From NCBI GenBank assembly GCA_947173895.1, contig CAMWGU010000011.1, positions 1-62,389 of the forward strand: a DNA stretch of 62,389 nt, in the 5' to 3' direction. The notes beneath the pieces are model-generated. The model had not been told where the DNA came from, made no database searches, and saw only the letters and a list, made by a program, of their open reading frames with translations. Both the position numbers and the translations under genes were made by a program. This DNA comes from an uncultured Bacteroides sp. GTDB lineage: Bacteria; Bacteroidota; Bacteroidia; Bacteroidales; Bacteroidaceae. This document shows positions 1-8,182 of the stretch, one piece after another (the first letter of the stretch is position 1; each line of letters starts with the position of its first letter).

Positions 1-90
1 TTTCCGGTATCCAATGCCATGACATCTTGTGCCAGATATTCGATCCGTTTGTCTGTGATTTTCTTCGTTCCCGATTTCCCCCTCTTGACA

Positions 91-114
91 GAATGTGTAT
101 CGGGTGGTGGCAAT
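91..114. repeat. 24-bp direct repeat, copy 1
   Basis: This 24-base string recurs identically at 4325-4348 in the same orientation, so the two copies bracket the lipoprotein/NVEALA cassette. Both can be read on the plus strand as the end of a reading frame (residues NVYRVVA, then a stop within a few codons). They may therefore be remnants of the 3' ends of two related, decayed genes rather than recombination sites. In copy 1 that frame is closed by a stop just upstream, so nothing longer survives. Confidence 0.7.
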
Positions 115-116
115 TA

Positions 117-216
117 AATAGGCAGGGGGAGCTGTTGTGAAGTTCTTCCTATTCGGATTGACTATATATTGTGTGCATAAAGGAAATGGATACCAACCGG
201 AAATATCCGCTGACCC
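117..216 (+). mobile_element. Right-end remnant of an ISL3/ISAon1-like insertion sequence
   Basis: The end of a transposase-like frame (VKFFLFGL) followed by the inverted-repeat sequence at 193-216 matches the right end of the larger element at 50767-52091, whose transposase ends VKFFMFRL and is followed by nearly the same terminal sequence. Only the last 100 bases or so survive here and the reading frame is degenerate. The rest of the 1-417 interval holds no gene I can support, apart from the direct repeat and a small hairpin near 319-339. Confidence 0.65.
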
Positions 217-417
217 GTTTTGTCTTTATTGATAAAAATATCAATCTATGTTAAATATGAAGATTCAGACTACCCTTTTCACTAAAACAACTGTCTTTAG
301 GGGCAAAACCTATTTGGATTGCTATTTTGGATAGCAATGAAGAATTTAATAAATATGCACATTATTCATAGGCTATTGCAAATTAATAATATAAGAACTT
401 GAGACAGGGTAAACATT

Positions 418-1282
418 ATGCGACAATTAAGTATGTACATACTATTAATCATATTTCTCGGTTCTTGCAACAACGGGCAGAAAGAAAAGGAGAAACAGAT
501 GCTGCAACTTGTAAACGAATGGCAGGGAAAACAGGTTGTGTTTCCTGAAAATGCTGTCTTTACCCGCTATCTGACAGACACAACCGATTTCCGGATTCCA
601 CAATCGGGATATAAAGTATTGGTATATGTAGATTCTATGGGGTGTGTCGACTGTAAACTCCAACTTTATAAGTGGAAAGAACTGATTGAATATACAGATT
701 CCGTAGCACAAGGGAATGTGCCTTTCTTGTTCTTTTTTCATCCGAAAGACACAACAGATATTAAAATTCTATTAAAACGTGAAAGATTTAATAAACCGGT
801 CTGCATTGATTGGGACGATCAATTAAACAAACTGAATAAGTTTCCGGTAGATAAGGCTTTCCAAACATTTTTATTGGATAAAGATAATAAAGTTTTAGTT
901 TTAGGAAATCCCGTATATAACCCGATGGTGAAAGATTTATATCTGAAACAGCTTACAGGGAAAAACAATTCCAACAAAACCATACCCAAGACAACAGCCG
1001 AAGCCAGCCAAATGGAAATCAATTTAGGCACATTTGGCAAATCAGAAACCAAAGAAACAACTTTAGAAATAAAAAATACAGGGGAAAGTCCCCTCGTAAT
1101 AGTGGACGTAAGCACCACTTGCGGCTGCACGGCAGCCACGTATGAGAAACATCCGAATCCTCCGAGTACAAATCAAGATGACACCGAAAGATACAGGTTT
1201 CTTCGATAAAGTCGTGACGGTCAGGTATAACAGTATGAACAATCAACCTGTCAAAGTGCATGTTAAGGGGAATGCCCGATAA
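418..1282 (+). pseudogene. Lipoprotein with thioredoxin-like and DUF1573 domains, frameshifted
   Basis: The N-terminus is a lipoprotein signal (hydrophobic stretch ending LGSC, lipobox Cys at residue 17). A thioredoxin-like middle carries a CxxC pair (MGCVDC, about residues 75-80). The C-terminal DUF1573 domain shows the hallmark TTCGCTA near residue 235. The frame then breaks between about 1150 and 1170. The expected end of the domain (IKMTPKDTGFFDKV...) continues in another plus-strand frame to a TAA at 1280-1282, so one indel separates an intact domain into two frames. As written, the product would be 263 residues with an aberrant tail. It is the first gene of a plus-strand series of exported proteins. 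A true decay event or a sequencing error would look the same. Confidence 0.75.
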
Positions 1283-1478
1283 CCGGGAAAAGAGAGTTTG
1301 CTACATTCCGCCAAGAATGTATAAACGAACTCCCAGTCTCTATAGAAAGGAGGTATATGATGGTAACATAATCGGAAAAACAGAATAAATTGTTGGTTCA
1401 TTCGACTGTCTGAACTAAATAAGAGTAGGTAAGGATAGAAAATAAAATGAAATTTTAAACATAAGACATTTAGAAATC

Positions 1479-1739
1479 ATGAAAAAGAAAATTATAGGTG
1501 TTATTGTCGTTGTAGCACTCGCTATAACAACAAGTTGGAATTACCAACAGAACAAACAAAGCGCAGAACTCTCAGACTTGACTATTGCCAATGTGGAAGC
1601 ATTAGCAGAAAATGAATCTTCAGAAGTTTTAAGTTGTGAAGGTTTGCTTGGTAGATGTTCTGTAAAATGTTCAAGATGTGGCTTAGATTGGTGGGCTATA
1701 GGCTCAACTCAAAAAGGTATTCATCGTTGTTCTTATTAA
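1479..1739 (+). CDS. NVEALA-family exported small protein
   Basis: This 86-residue protein has a charged start (MKKK), a hydrophobic segment at residues 5-17, and the family's defining NVEALA string at about 38-43. The short C-terminal part is Cys-rich, with five cysteines after residue 50. In Bacteroidetes such NVEALA proteins are small, signal-bearing products of unknown function, commonly encoded beside beta-propeller lipoproteins, as here. By analogy with bacteriocin or natural-product leaders, the NVEALA block could be a processing site, but that is inference. No maturation protease or dedicated transporter is visible nearby. Confidence 0.75.
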   Translation: MKKKIIGVIVVVALAITTSWNYQQNKQSAELSDLTIANVEALAENESSEVLSCEGLLGRCSVKCSRCGLDWWAIGSTQKGIHRCSY

Positions 1740-1751
1740 TTTTTTTATTGC

Positions 1752-1868
1752 TGTCCGATAAAAGTTCTCAAACTACAAGTAACTGGTTAATTGTACGAAA
1801 ATTTCAACAATGGGGCTTGTCCATAAAATAATATTGATAATCAGCCTATTGAATATGTTTATCGGACA
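1752..1868. repeat. Candidate MITE with 11-bp terminal inverted repeats
   Basis: TGTCCGATAAA at 1752-1762 is the exact reverse complement of TTTATCGGACA at 1858-1868, and the 117-bp interval contains no gene. A short non-coding segment with perfect ends in an accessory patch suits a miniature inverted-repeat element. No target duplication is obvious in the flanks, and only one copy is present in this window, so this remains a suggestion. Confidence 0.4.
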
Positions 1869-1915
1869 CCAATATTAATTTTTAATACAACTCTTCTAAT
1901 TTGTTTTTGGTATTT

Positions 1916-2962
1916 ATGAAAAAAATAGCATTATTTCTACTCGTAGTAATTATCACTAGTTGTTCCCGCAAGCATCAAGTTACTTTTAACCCCTCTTTTG
2001 GCAATGAATTGAAAACTGATTTTATATCTTCCTCAATCATTAAATCCGACATGGATTGTCGTTACCCGATTAAACTGGCACTTTTAGATTCTATTTTTGT
2101 TGTTCAAGATCTTGGAGGTGATAAACTTATACAATTATATGATTTGTCAGGGAATTATCTGTCATGCCTCGTAAAACAAGGAGATGCACCCAATGAAATT
2201 CCCAATCTGACTTCTACTTTTTCAGTAGAAAACAATAAAATAGTAGTCTATTCCACGCCTAAAATAGCTGAATATGATCCATTTAAATATCTCAATGCCG
2301 AAAAAGACTTTTGCTTTTCTCATAAAGTAAGCGACAAACTATTTTCTCTTCCCGTTCATTGCGTTAGAAAATTCAATGATTCTTATTTTTTGGAAGGATT
2401 TACCGACCAAATGCGTTTTGCCTTATTCGACAAGGATAGTTCTCTCTATGTATATAAAGAATACCCGCAAATAATAGCAAACGCATCTTCTGAGAAAATC
2501 GCCCAAGTAATGTCTTATGCCTCAAAAATAGCCTTTAGCCCCGATAAACGCTATTGGATACAAGGCTCTTATATCGGTGGTACACTTGAAATATTCCAAT
2601 GGGAAAATAACGAGATAGCATCTATCAAACAAATTTTCATCTACCCACCCGTTTTTGAAGATATGGAGGCAATGGTTTCTTGGGGGAATGATACGACCAT
2701 AGGAGTTGACGATATGTATGCTACCTCAAACTACATTTATATTGTATTGAATGGCACCCAAGGGGCTAATTTGAAAAGTGCGTCACCAGTTGACCCTTTC
2801 AGCAATAAGATAATGGTATTGGATTGGCAGGGCAATTTGGTAAGAAAAATAGAAACTGATTGTATGATTATGGCTTTAACGGTTGATCCGACAGACCAAT
2901 TCTGCCATGTAGTCTCTTTTGAAGCTGAAAATGGGTATGCATTACGGAAAATTTCATTATAA
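1916..2962 (+). CDS. TolB-like/six-bladed beta-propeller lipoprotein
   Basis: The preferred start is the ATG at 1916 (MKKIALFL...) because it begins a standard lipoprotein signal with lipobox ITSC. The in-frame ATG at 1901 only adds MFLVF. The mature protein of about 330 residues has recurring beta-strand segments of the type IVVYSTP, KIMVLDW and YIYIVLN, and resembles the Bacteroidales TolB-like propeller family (PF15869). No catalytic motif is apparent; such proteins are presumed surface or periplasmic binding scaffolds. It follows the NVEALA gene, a recurrent pairing. A short decayed copy of its residues KSDMDCRYPIKLA lies downstream at 3051-3100. Confidence 0.65.
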   Translation: MKKIALFLLVVIITSCSRKHQVTFNPSFGNELKTDFISSSIIKSDMDCRYPIKLALLDSIFVVQDLGGDKLIQLYDLSGNYLSCLVKQGDAPNEIPNLTSTFSVENNKIVVYSTPKIAEYDPFKYLNAEKDFCFSHKVSDKLFSLPVHCVRKFNDSYFLEGFTDQMRFALFDKDSSLYVYKEYPQIIANASSEKIAQVMSYASKIAFSPDKRYWIQGSYIGGTLEIFQWENNEIASIKQIFIYPPVFEDMEAMVSWGNDTTIGVDDMYATSNYIYIVLNGTQGANLKSASPVDPFSNKIMVLDWQGNLVRKIETDCMIMALTVDPTDQFCHVVSFEAENGYALRKISL

Positions 2963-3050
2963 TATAGGATTGAAAGAGAATGGAAGTATCTAATAGCTCC
3001 TTAAGGGCATACACAAAACATCTTTTCAAAATTGGAAGACCGATAATGCA

Positions 3051-3100
3051 AAAATCCGCCATGGATTGTCATTGTCCGATTAAACTGCCAATCTTATTGT
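3051..3100 (+). pseudogene. Fragment of a second TolB-like propeller gene
   Basis: These 50 bases closely match 2041-2090 inside the preceding gene and read as KSAMDCHCPIKLP against KSDMDCRYPIKLA. Nothing recognisable extends on either side. The intergenic spacer therefore carries the scar of a deleted or gene-converted paralogue. Confidence 0.6.
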
Positions 3101-3123
3101 TTAATATAAAATAAATATTCAAC

Positions 3124-4281
3124 ATGAAAATCAACCCCCTTTTTATTTTAGTTCTGTTGTTTTCATTTACAGGTTGTAAGAATGAAAATAAAAACAATGC
3201 TTCCATCACAATTCCCATTGAAAAAGGGAGTATACAGCCAATGTCTCTTTCCGACTATATAGATTCAGTTAAGTATATACCACTAGAGACCCAGAATGAG
3301 AATCTAATTAACCACCTCACAAAAGTTTTCTTTGTAGACGATAAGATTGTGATTGTGGATGGCGAAGAAATGCAGGTGTTATTCTTCGATAGGGACGGAC
3401 GATATTTGTATAAAATAAATGAGCGGGGAGAAGGGCCGGAGGAATATGTAGTGTTGCATACCGTCATGGTAGATAATGAAAAGAATGTGATTGTATATGA
3501 CTCGATGGGGCATAAACTGCTTTATTACACCATTGAAGGAAAATTCCTAAAAGCTGTGACGGGAATTTCAAATAATGCTTTAATTAAGAATATCATCAAT
3601 CTTCCCAATGGCAATTTCTTGTGTTATACCCATGACCAAACTCCGGAAAAAGTAGGCGAGCAGGCTTCCGGCTTGTGGGAAATCGACTCTAATGGTGCAT
3701 TTGTCCGCAGTTATTTCACCTATGAGACATTGTATCCGGTGATATACAATTATGACAATTCAAACCTTCAGACCAATTCCGATGGTGCGATAAGCATATT
3801 GGATATAGTCAATCAGAAGATTCTTCATTTGTGCGACGGTAATCTCACCGAATATTTATCTTTCCACATAGACAATGACAAGCGTAAGGAATATGAAGGC
3901 CTGACATATACCGAAAATGATGATTATAATATGTGTTATTCTTATCAGGAGAAAGGCAACCTTATTTTTACCGAATGGATGGATCCGGAAGAAAAGTTTT
4001 ATACTTCTTATTCAAAGCAAGACGGTAAGTCCATATTGATTTCGAATAAAACTTTTTGGGACGGAAAAGGCAAGATTCCTTTTGGCCGGAAACTGTTTAT
4101 TGATACGAACCTTATCGACATGTTGCTTACCGCTTTTTCAGGATCTGATATATTGGACATGCTTGAAACAGGCCACTTGCAGCAGCAATGTAGAGAACAA
4201 ATAGAAAAAATAGTTGCAGGGAAAAGTGAAACGGAAATCATGGACATGAATCCGGTTTTATTGTTGTTGTATTTAAAATAA
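3124..4281 (+). CDS. Six-bladed beta-propeller lipoprotein
   Basis: The 385-residue product starts with a lipoprotein signal (lipobox FTGC, Cys at residue 18). It then shows the family's characteristic opening (DYIDSVKYIPLET, residues 45-57) and repeated blades such as IVIVDGEEMQVLFFDRDGRYL and GEGPEEY, matching the Bacteroidales six-bladed beta-propeller family (PF17170). It is the last gene of the exported-protein series and reads on the same strand as the NVEALA peptide and the other propeller. Function is unknown; an extracellular or periplasmic binding role is the usual inference. A strong hairpin lies downstream. Confidence 0.8.
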   Translation: MKINPLFILVLLFSFTGCKNENKNNASITIPIEKGSIQPMSLSDYIDSVKYIPLETQNENLINHLTKVFFVDDKIVIVDGEEMQVLFFDRDGRYLYKINERGEGPEEYVVLHTVMVDNEKNVIVYDSMGHKLLYYTIEGKFLKAVTGISNNALIKNIINLPNGNFLCYTHDQTPEKVGEQASGLWEIDSNGAFVRSYFTYETLYPVIYNYDNSNLQTNSDGAISILDIVNQKILHLCDGNLTEYLSFHIDNDKRKEYEGLTYTENDDYNMCYSYQEKGNLIFTEWMDPEEKFYTSYSKQDGKSILISNKTFWDGKGKIPFGRKLFIDTNLIDMLLTAFSGSDILDMLETGHLQQQCREQIEKIVAGKSETEIMDMNPVLLLLYLK

Positions 4282-4324
4282 ATAAAAAGGAGGTGTTGCA
4301 ACAAGAGGTGCATACGTCCAAGGG

Positions 4325-4348
4325 GAATGTGTATCGGGTGGTGGCAAT
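4325..4348. repeat. 24-bp direct repeat, copy 2
   Basis: Identical to 91-114. Here the plus-strand reading (KEVLQQEVHTSKGNVYRVVAM, then stop) stays open for about 22 codons upstream, supporting the idea that both copies are leftover gene 3' ends. Confidence 0.65.
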
Positions 4349-4385
4349 GTAACGGATATAGTTAGTCTTATGCCAATATAAACAA

Positions 4386-4421
4386 CATGCGGGAATGTAT
4401 CCGCAGACACATTCCCGCATG
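4386..4421 (-). terminator. Hairpin terminator downstream of fumarase
   Basis: A perfect 13-bp stem (4386-4398 with 4409-4421) with a 10-nt loop lies 33 bases past the fumarase stop. On the minus strand it is followed by a T-rich run (TTGTTT). It can also end transcripts arriving from the plus-strand propeller gene. Confidence 0.7.
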
Positions 4422-4453
4422 GTTATCATTCACTGCCCGAGGCAGAGAGCCTG

Positions 4454-6097
4454 TCATTTGCAGTTTCCGGCGCAACGAGGCTTCAATTGCTTGAAGAAGT
4501 CATTGCCTTTGTCATCTACCAGGATGAAGGCCGGGAAATCTTCTACCTCAATCTTCCAAACGGCTTCCATTCCCAGTTCGGGATATTCCACACATTCGAT
4601 GCTCTTGATGTTGTTCTGTGCCAGAATAGCGGCCGGACCGCCGATAGAGCCCAAATAGAAACCGCCGTATTTCTTGCAGGCGTCCGTCACCTGCTGACTG
4701 CGGTTACCCTTGGCCAGCATAATCATGCTGCCGCCTTTCGACTGGAACAGATCTACATAGGGATCCATACGTCCTGCGGTAGTGGGACCCATGGAACCGC
4801 AAGCCATGCCGGCGGGAGTCTTTGCCGGACCGGCATAATAGATGGGGTGGTCCTTGATGTACTGGGGCAGCTCTTCGCCACGGTCCAGGCGTTCTTTCAG
4901 CTTGGCATGGGCAATGTCGCGACCCACGATAATCGTTCCGTTCAATGACAGACGGGTAGCTACCGGATACTTGGTCAGTTCCTCCAATATGTTGGCCATA
5001 GGCTGGTTCAGGTCAATCCGAACCACATCGCCCTCGCCGGCTTCGCGAAGTTCCGCCGGAATCAGTTCGCCCGGATTATCGTCCATCTTCTCAATCCAGA
5101 TACCGTCTTTATTGATTTTACACTTGATATTACGGTCGGCCGAACAGGAAACGCCTAAGCCGATGGGACAAGAAGCGCCGTGACGGGGCAAACGGATGAT
5201 GCGGACATCGTGGGCCATGTACTTGCCGCCAAACTGTGCACCCAAGCCAATCTTATAGGCTTCTTCCAATACTTGTTTTTCTAATTCCACGTCGCGGAAA
5301 GCCCGTCCGTACTCATTGCCGGTGGTAGGCAGTTCGTCGTAATAATGTGTAGAAGCCAGCTTGACCGTCAACAGGTTCTTTTCGGCCGATGTGCCGCCAA
5401 TGACAAACGCGATGTGATAAGGAGGACAAGCAGCCGTGCCCAGGGTTTTCATCTTCTCTACCAGGAAAGGTACCAGGGTAGCTGGATTAAGGACGGCTTT
5501 TGTTTCTTGATACAGATATGTCTTGTTGGCCGAACCGCCACCCTTGGTCACACAAAGGAACTTGTATTCCATGCCTTCGGTAGCTTCTAGGTCAATTTGC
5601 GCGGGCAGGTTGCACTTGGTGTTCACTTCGTCATACATATTCAGGGGCGCATTCTGCGAATAGCGGAGGTTTTCTTCCGTATATGTCTTATAGACTCCCA
5701 AAGAAAGAGCTTCCTCGTCGCAATAGCCAGTCCATACCTGCTGGCCTTTTTCACCATGGATGATGGCCGTACCGGTGTCCTGACAGAGGGGCAGCTTGCC
5801 TTTGGCTGCCACTTCCGCATTGCGCAAGAAAGTCAATGCAACGTATTTGTCGTTGTCGCTGGCTTCGGGATCGTTCAGAATCTTTGCCACCTGCTCGTTG
5901 TGCGAACGGCGGAGCAGGAAAGACACATCGCGGAAAGCGGCGTTGGCCATAGCAGTCAGACCTTCTTTCTCGATCTTCAAAATAGGTTTTCCTTCAAACT
6001 CACTGACTGACACGTAGTCCTTAGTCAGCAAATAATACTCGGTTTTATCAGGTCCCAACGGGAACATGTGCTGATAGTGGAACGGAGGTGTTGCCAT
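4454..6097 (-). CDS. fum: Class I (Fe-S) fumarate hydratase
   Basis: The 547 residues have the length and order of the oxygen-sensitive class I fumarases (FumA/FumB type), with fused alpha and beta parts. Candidate [4Fe-4S] ligands are the cysteines in LPLCQDTGT (about residue 103), the GTAACPPY region (about 224) and GASCPIGLG (about 317). The C-terminal beta part shows PAKTPAG and [12 protein letters not shown]. The enzyme interconverts fumarate and malate, which in Bacteroides lies in the reductive branch from oxaloacetate to fumarate and succinate. It is monocistronic, with its own hairpin and a TACCTTTG -7 candidate at 6134-6141. Confidence 0.93.
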   Translation of the reverse strand: MATPPFHYQHMFPLGPDKTEYYLLTKDYVSVSEFEGKPILKIEKEGLTAMANAAFRDVSFLLRRSHNEQVAKILNDPEASDNDKYVALTFLRNAEVAAKGKLPLCQDTGTAIIHGEKGQQVWTGYCDEEALSLGVYKTYTEENLRYSQNAPLNMYDEVNTKCNLPAQIDLEATEGMEYKFLCVTKGGGSANKTYLYQETKAVLNPATLVPFLVEKMKTLGTAACPPYHIAFVIGGTSAEKNLLTVKLASTHYYDELPTTGNEYGRAFRDVELEKQVLEEAYKIGLGAQFGGKYMAHDVRIIRLPRHGASCPIGLGVSCSADRNIKCKINKDGIWIEKMDDNPGELIPAELREAGEGDVVRIDLNQPMANILEELTKYPVATRLSLNGTIIVGRDIAHAKLKERLDRGEELPQYIKDHPIYYAGPAKTPAGMACGSMGPTTAGRMDPYVDLFQSKGGSMIMLAKGNRSQQVTDACKKYGGFYLGSIGGPAAILAQNNIKSIECVEYPELGMEAVWKIEVEDFPAFILVDDKGNDFFKQLKPRCAGNCK

Positions 6098-6133
6098 ATT
6101 AATACTTGTTTTAGTTAAAAGTTATTAGTGTGA

Positions 6134-6141
6134 CAAAGGTA
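6134..6141 (-). promoter_or_regulatory. Candidate -7 box for fumarase
   Basis: On the minus strand this reads TACCTTTG, an exact TAnnTTTG match 37 bases before the fumarase start. A TTG lies roughly 23 bases further upstream, so the -33 element is weak. Confidence 0.5.
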
Positions 6142-6197
6142 GCAACTATTATCGAAAATTTTCCTCAATCGGCATAAAAACTTTCAAGGAATGTCCG

Positions 6198-6205
6198 TAC
6201 CTTTG
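6198..6205 (+). promoter_or_regulatory. Candidate -7 box for the CocE/NonD hydrolase
   Basis: TACCTTTG on the plus strand, 30 bases before the hydrolase ATG, matches TAnnTTTG exactly. No convincing TTTG is found at the right distance. It forms a divergent promoter region with the fumarase box. Confidence 0.45.
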
Positions 6206-6235
6206 CCCACTCATTAAAATAACATCGCATTATAC

Positions 6236-8131
6236 ATGAAAACATTAGGCAAATTATTATTGATTACATCTTTACTTTTATGTTTTTTCGCTCATAAGGG
6301 ATGGTCGCAACACCGGCCCGACAGCATCGAACTCAAACTGAAAGAAATCTACACCAAGCAAGAAGTCATGATTCCTATGCGCGACGGGGTGAAGCTCTAC
6401 ACCGCGGTATACGAACCGAAAGACAACAGCAGCCACCACCCCATCCTGATGCATCGCAGCCCTTACTCTTGCTCGCCCTACGGGGAAGGATTCGACCGCC
6501 ATTTCCGCACCAATCTGAAAAACTATATCGAGCACCGCTATATCATCGTCTTTCAGGACGTGCGCGGACGTCACCACAGCGAAGGGACTTTCGTGCAAGT
6601 GCGCCCCCTCAACAAGAACAAGAAAGGCCGGAAGGACAAGAAGAACATAGACGAGGCTACAGATACGTACGACACCATAGAATGGCTCATCAACAACACG
6701 CATAACAATGGAAACGTGGGGACGTGGGGAATCAGTTACGATGGTTTTTATGCCACCATGACCGCCTCATCTGGACATCCGGCCCTGAAGGCCGTTTCGC
6801 CGCAGGCTCCCGTCACCGATTGGTTCCGTGGAGACGACCGCCATCATAACGGTGCCTTCACGCTGTTGCAAACCACCAATTTCCTGCCCGGACTGGAAGG
6901 ACGACACATGGGCAAGGGAGTGATGAAAGACATTGTGAAAAACGATGTCTATACGGACTTCCTGGCACTGGGGACATTTAAAGATGTGGACGCCTTGGTG
7001 CAAGACAGCACACAGACCTTGTGGAACGACATCAAGGAGCATCCCAACTTTGATACCTTCTGGCAGGAACGAGACGCGCGCACCTCGTGTTACGGGCTGA
7101 AACCCGCCATGCTGGTGGTAGGCGGGCTGTACGATTCGGAAGACTGCTATGGCGCATGGAACCTGTATAAAGCCATCAAGGAACAATCGCCCGAGACTGA
7201 ACTCTACCTGGCCTTCGGTCCCTGGTGGCACGGAGCATGGACGGTACGCGGATTCCAAGGTTTCGGCAACCTGTATTTCGGCAAAAGCACCTCGGCATAT
7301 TACATGGACGAGATAGAATATCCTTTCTTCAGGTACTTCCTGGAAGGAAAAGGGGAAAAGCCCGCGAACAAGGTGAACGTGTTCTACACAGGCGAGAACG
7401 AGTGGCGAACCTATCCGGAATGGCCCATACAGGAAGTGGCCGCCACACCTTATTATATACATGGCAACGGAACGGTATCCACCCAGGCACCGGCCGAAAA
7501 AGAATCTTACTCGGAATACGTCTCGGATATGTCGCGTCCGGTACCTTATACGGCGAATCCTACTACCTACCGCACCAAAGAGTTCATGATAGACGACCAG
7601 CGCTTTGCCACTTCACGCCCCGATGTCATTACTTTCATGACAGAGCCTTTGGTCGACACCCTGACATTGGCCGGCCCGATAGAAGTGGAACTGATAGCCG
7701 CCATCGGCAGCACCGACGCCGATTTCATGGTGAAAGTGATTGATGTCTATCCCGAAAGATTTGCCTATCCTAAGGAGGCACGCGAATACCTGAAGAACAA
7801 TTATCCCATGAGCGGATACCAACTGATGGTACGCGGTGAACTGTTCAGAGGACGCTTCCGCGAAGGATTCGACAATCCCCTGCCTTTTCGCCCGGACGAA
7901 ATCACGCCGGTGAACTATACTCTGTACGACGTGGCGCATACCTTCCTGCCGGGCCACCGACTGATGATTCAGATACAGAGTTCCTGGTTCCCCATTATAG
8001 ACAGGAATCCTCAGAAGTTCATTGACACTTATCACTGCACGGTAGAAGATTTCGTGATGCAGCAAAGGATTAAGATTTACCACCAACAAGGGGCGGCAAG
8101 CCGCGTAGTACTGCCTGTGGTGAGAAAATGA
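6236..8131 (+). CDS. Secreted CocE/NonD-family (X-Pro acyl-peptidase S15-type) hydrolase
   Basis: This is a 631-residue alpha/beta-hydrolase with a cleavable signal (hydrophobic residues 5-20, then GWSQ). The serine nucleophile sits in GISYDG, the acid in a VGGLYDSED context and the base in GPWWHGAW, in the expected order. After about residue 440 the C-terminal jelly-roll typical of X-Pro dipeptidyl-peptidase and cocaine-esterase relatives begins (TLAGPIEVELIA, FLPGHRLMIQI). A periplasmic peptidase or esterase role is likely; the substrate cannot be read from sequence. It is transcribed alone and ends at a shared hairpin with hflX. Confidence 0.85.
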   Translation: MKTLGKLLLITSLLLCFFAHKGWSQHRPDSIELKLKEIYTKQEVMIPMRDGVKLYTAVYEPKDNSSHHPILMHRSPYSCSPYGEGFDRHFRTNLKNYIEHRYIIVFQDVRGRHHSEGTFVQVRPLNKNKKGRKDKKNIDEATDTYDTIEWLINNTHNNGNVGTWGISYDGFYATMTASSGHPALKAVSPQAPVTDWFRGDDRHHNGAFTLLQTTNFLPGLEGRHMGKGVMKDIVKNDVYTDFLALGTFKDVDALVQDSTQTLWNDIKEHPNFDTFWQERDARTSCYGLKPAMLVVGGLYDSEDCYGAWNLYKAIKEQSPETELYLAFGPWWHGAWTVRGFQGFGNLYFGKSTSAYYMDEIEYPFFRYFLEGKGEKPANKVNVFYTGENEWRTYPEWPIQEVAATPYYIHGNGTVSTQAPAEKESYSEYVSDMSRPVPYTANPTTYRTKEFMIDDQRFATSRPDVITFMTEPLVDTLTLAGPIEVELIAAIGSTDADFMVKVIDVYPERFAYPKEAREYLKNNYPMSGYQLMVRGELFRGRFREGFDNPLPFRPDEITPVNYTLYDVAHTFLPGHRLMIQIQSSWFPIIDRNPQKFIDTYHCTVEDFVMQQRIKIYHQQGAASRVVLPVVRK

Positions 8132-8138
8132 CATTTAC

Positions 8139-8175
8139 AGCGAGGGGGGATGCATTTTGACACACCTCCCTCGCT
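8139..8175. terminator. Bidirectional hairpin between hydrolase and hflX
   Basis: The arms AGCGAGGG and CCTCCCTCGCT pair across a short loop, between two convergent stops. There is a T-rich stretch on the plus-strand side (TTTTATTCTT). Confidence 0.55.
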
Positions 8176-8182
8176 CGTAATT

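Noticed and set aside
1-114. A minus-strand open frame of about 37 codons (containing KSGTKKITDKRIEYLAQD) running off the left edge
   Set aside because: It looks protein-like, but only a TTG start following a stop is available, it overlaps the 24-bp repeat, and most of any gene would lie outside the window.
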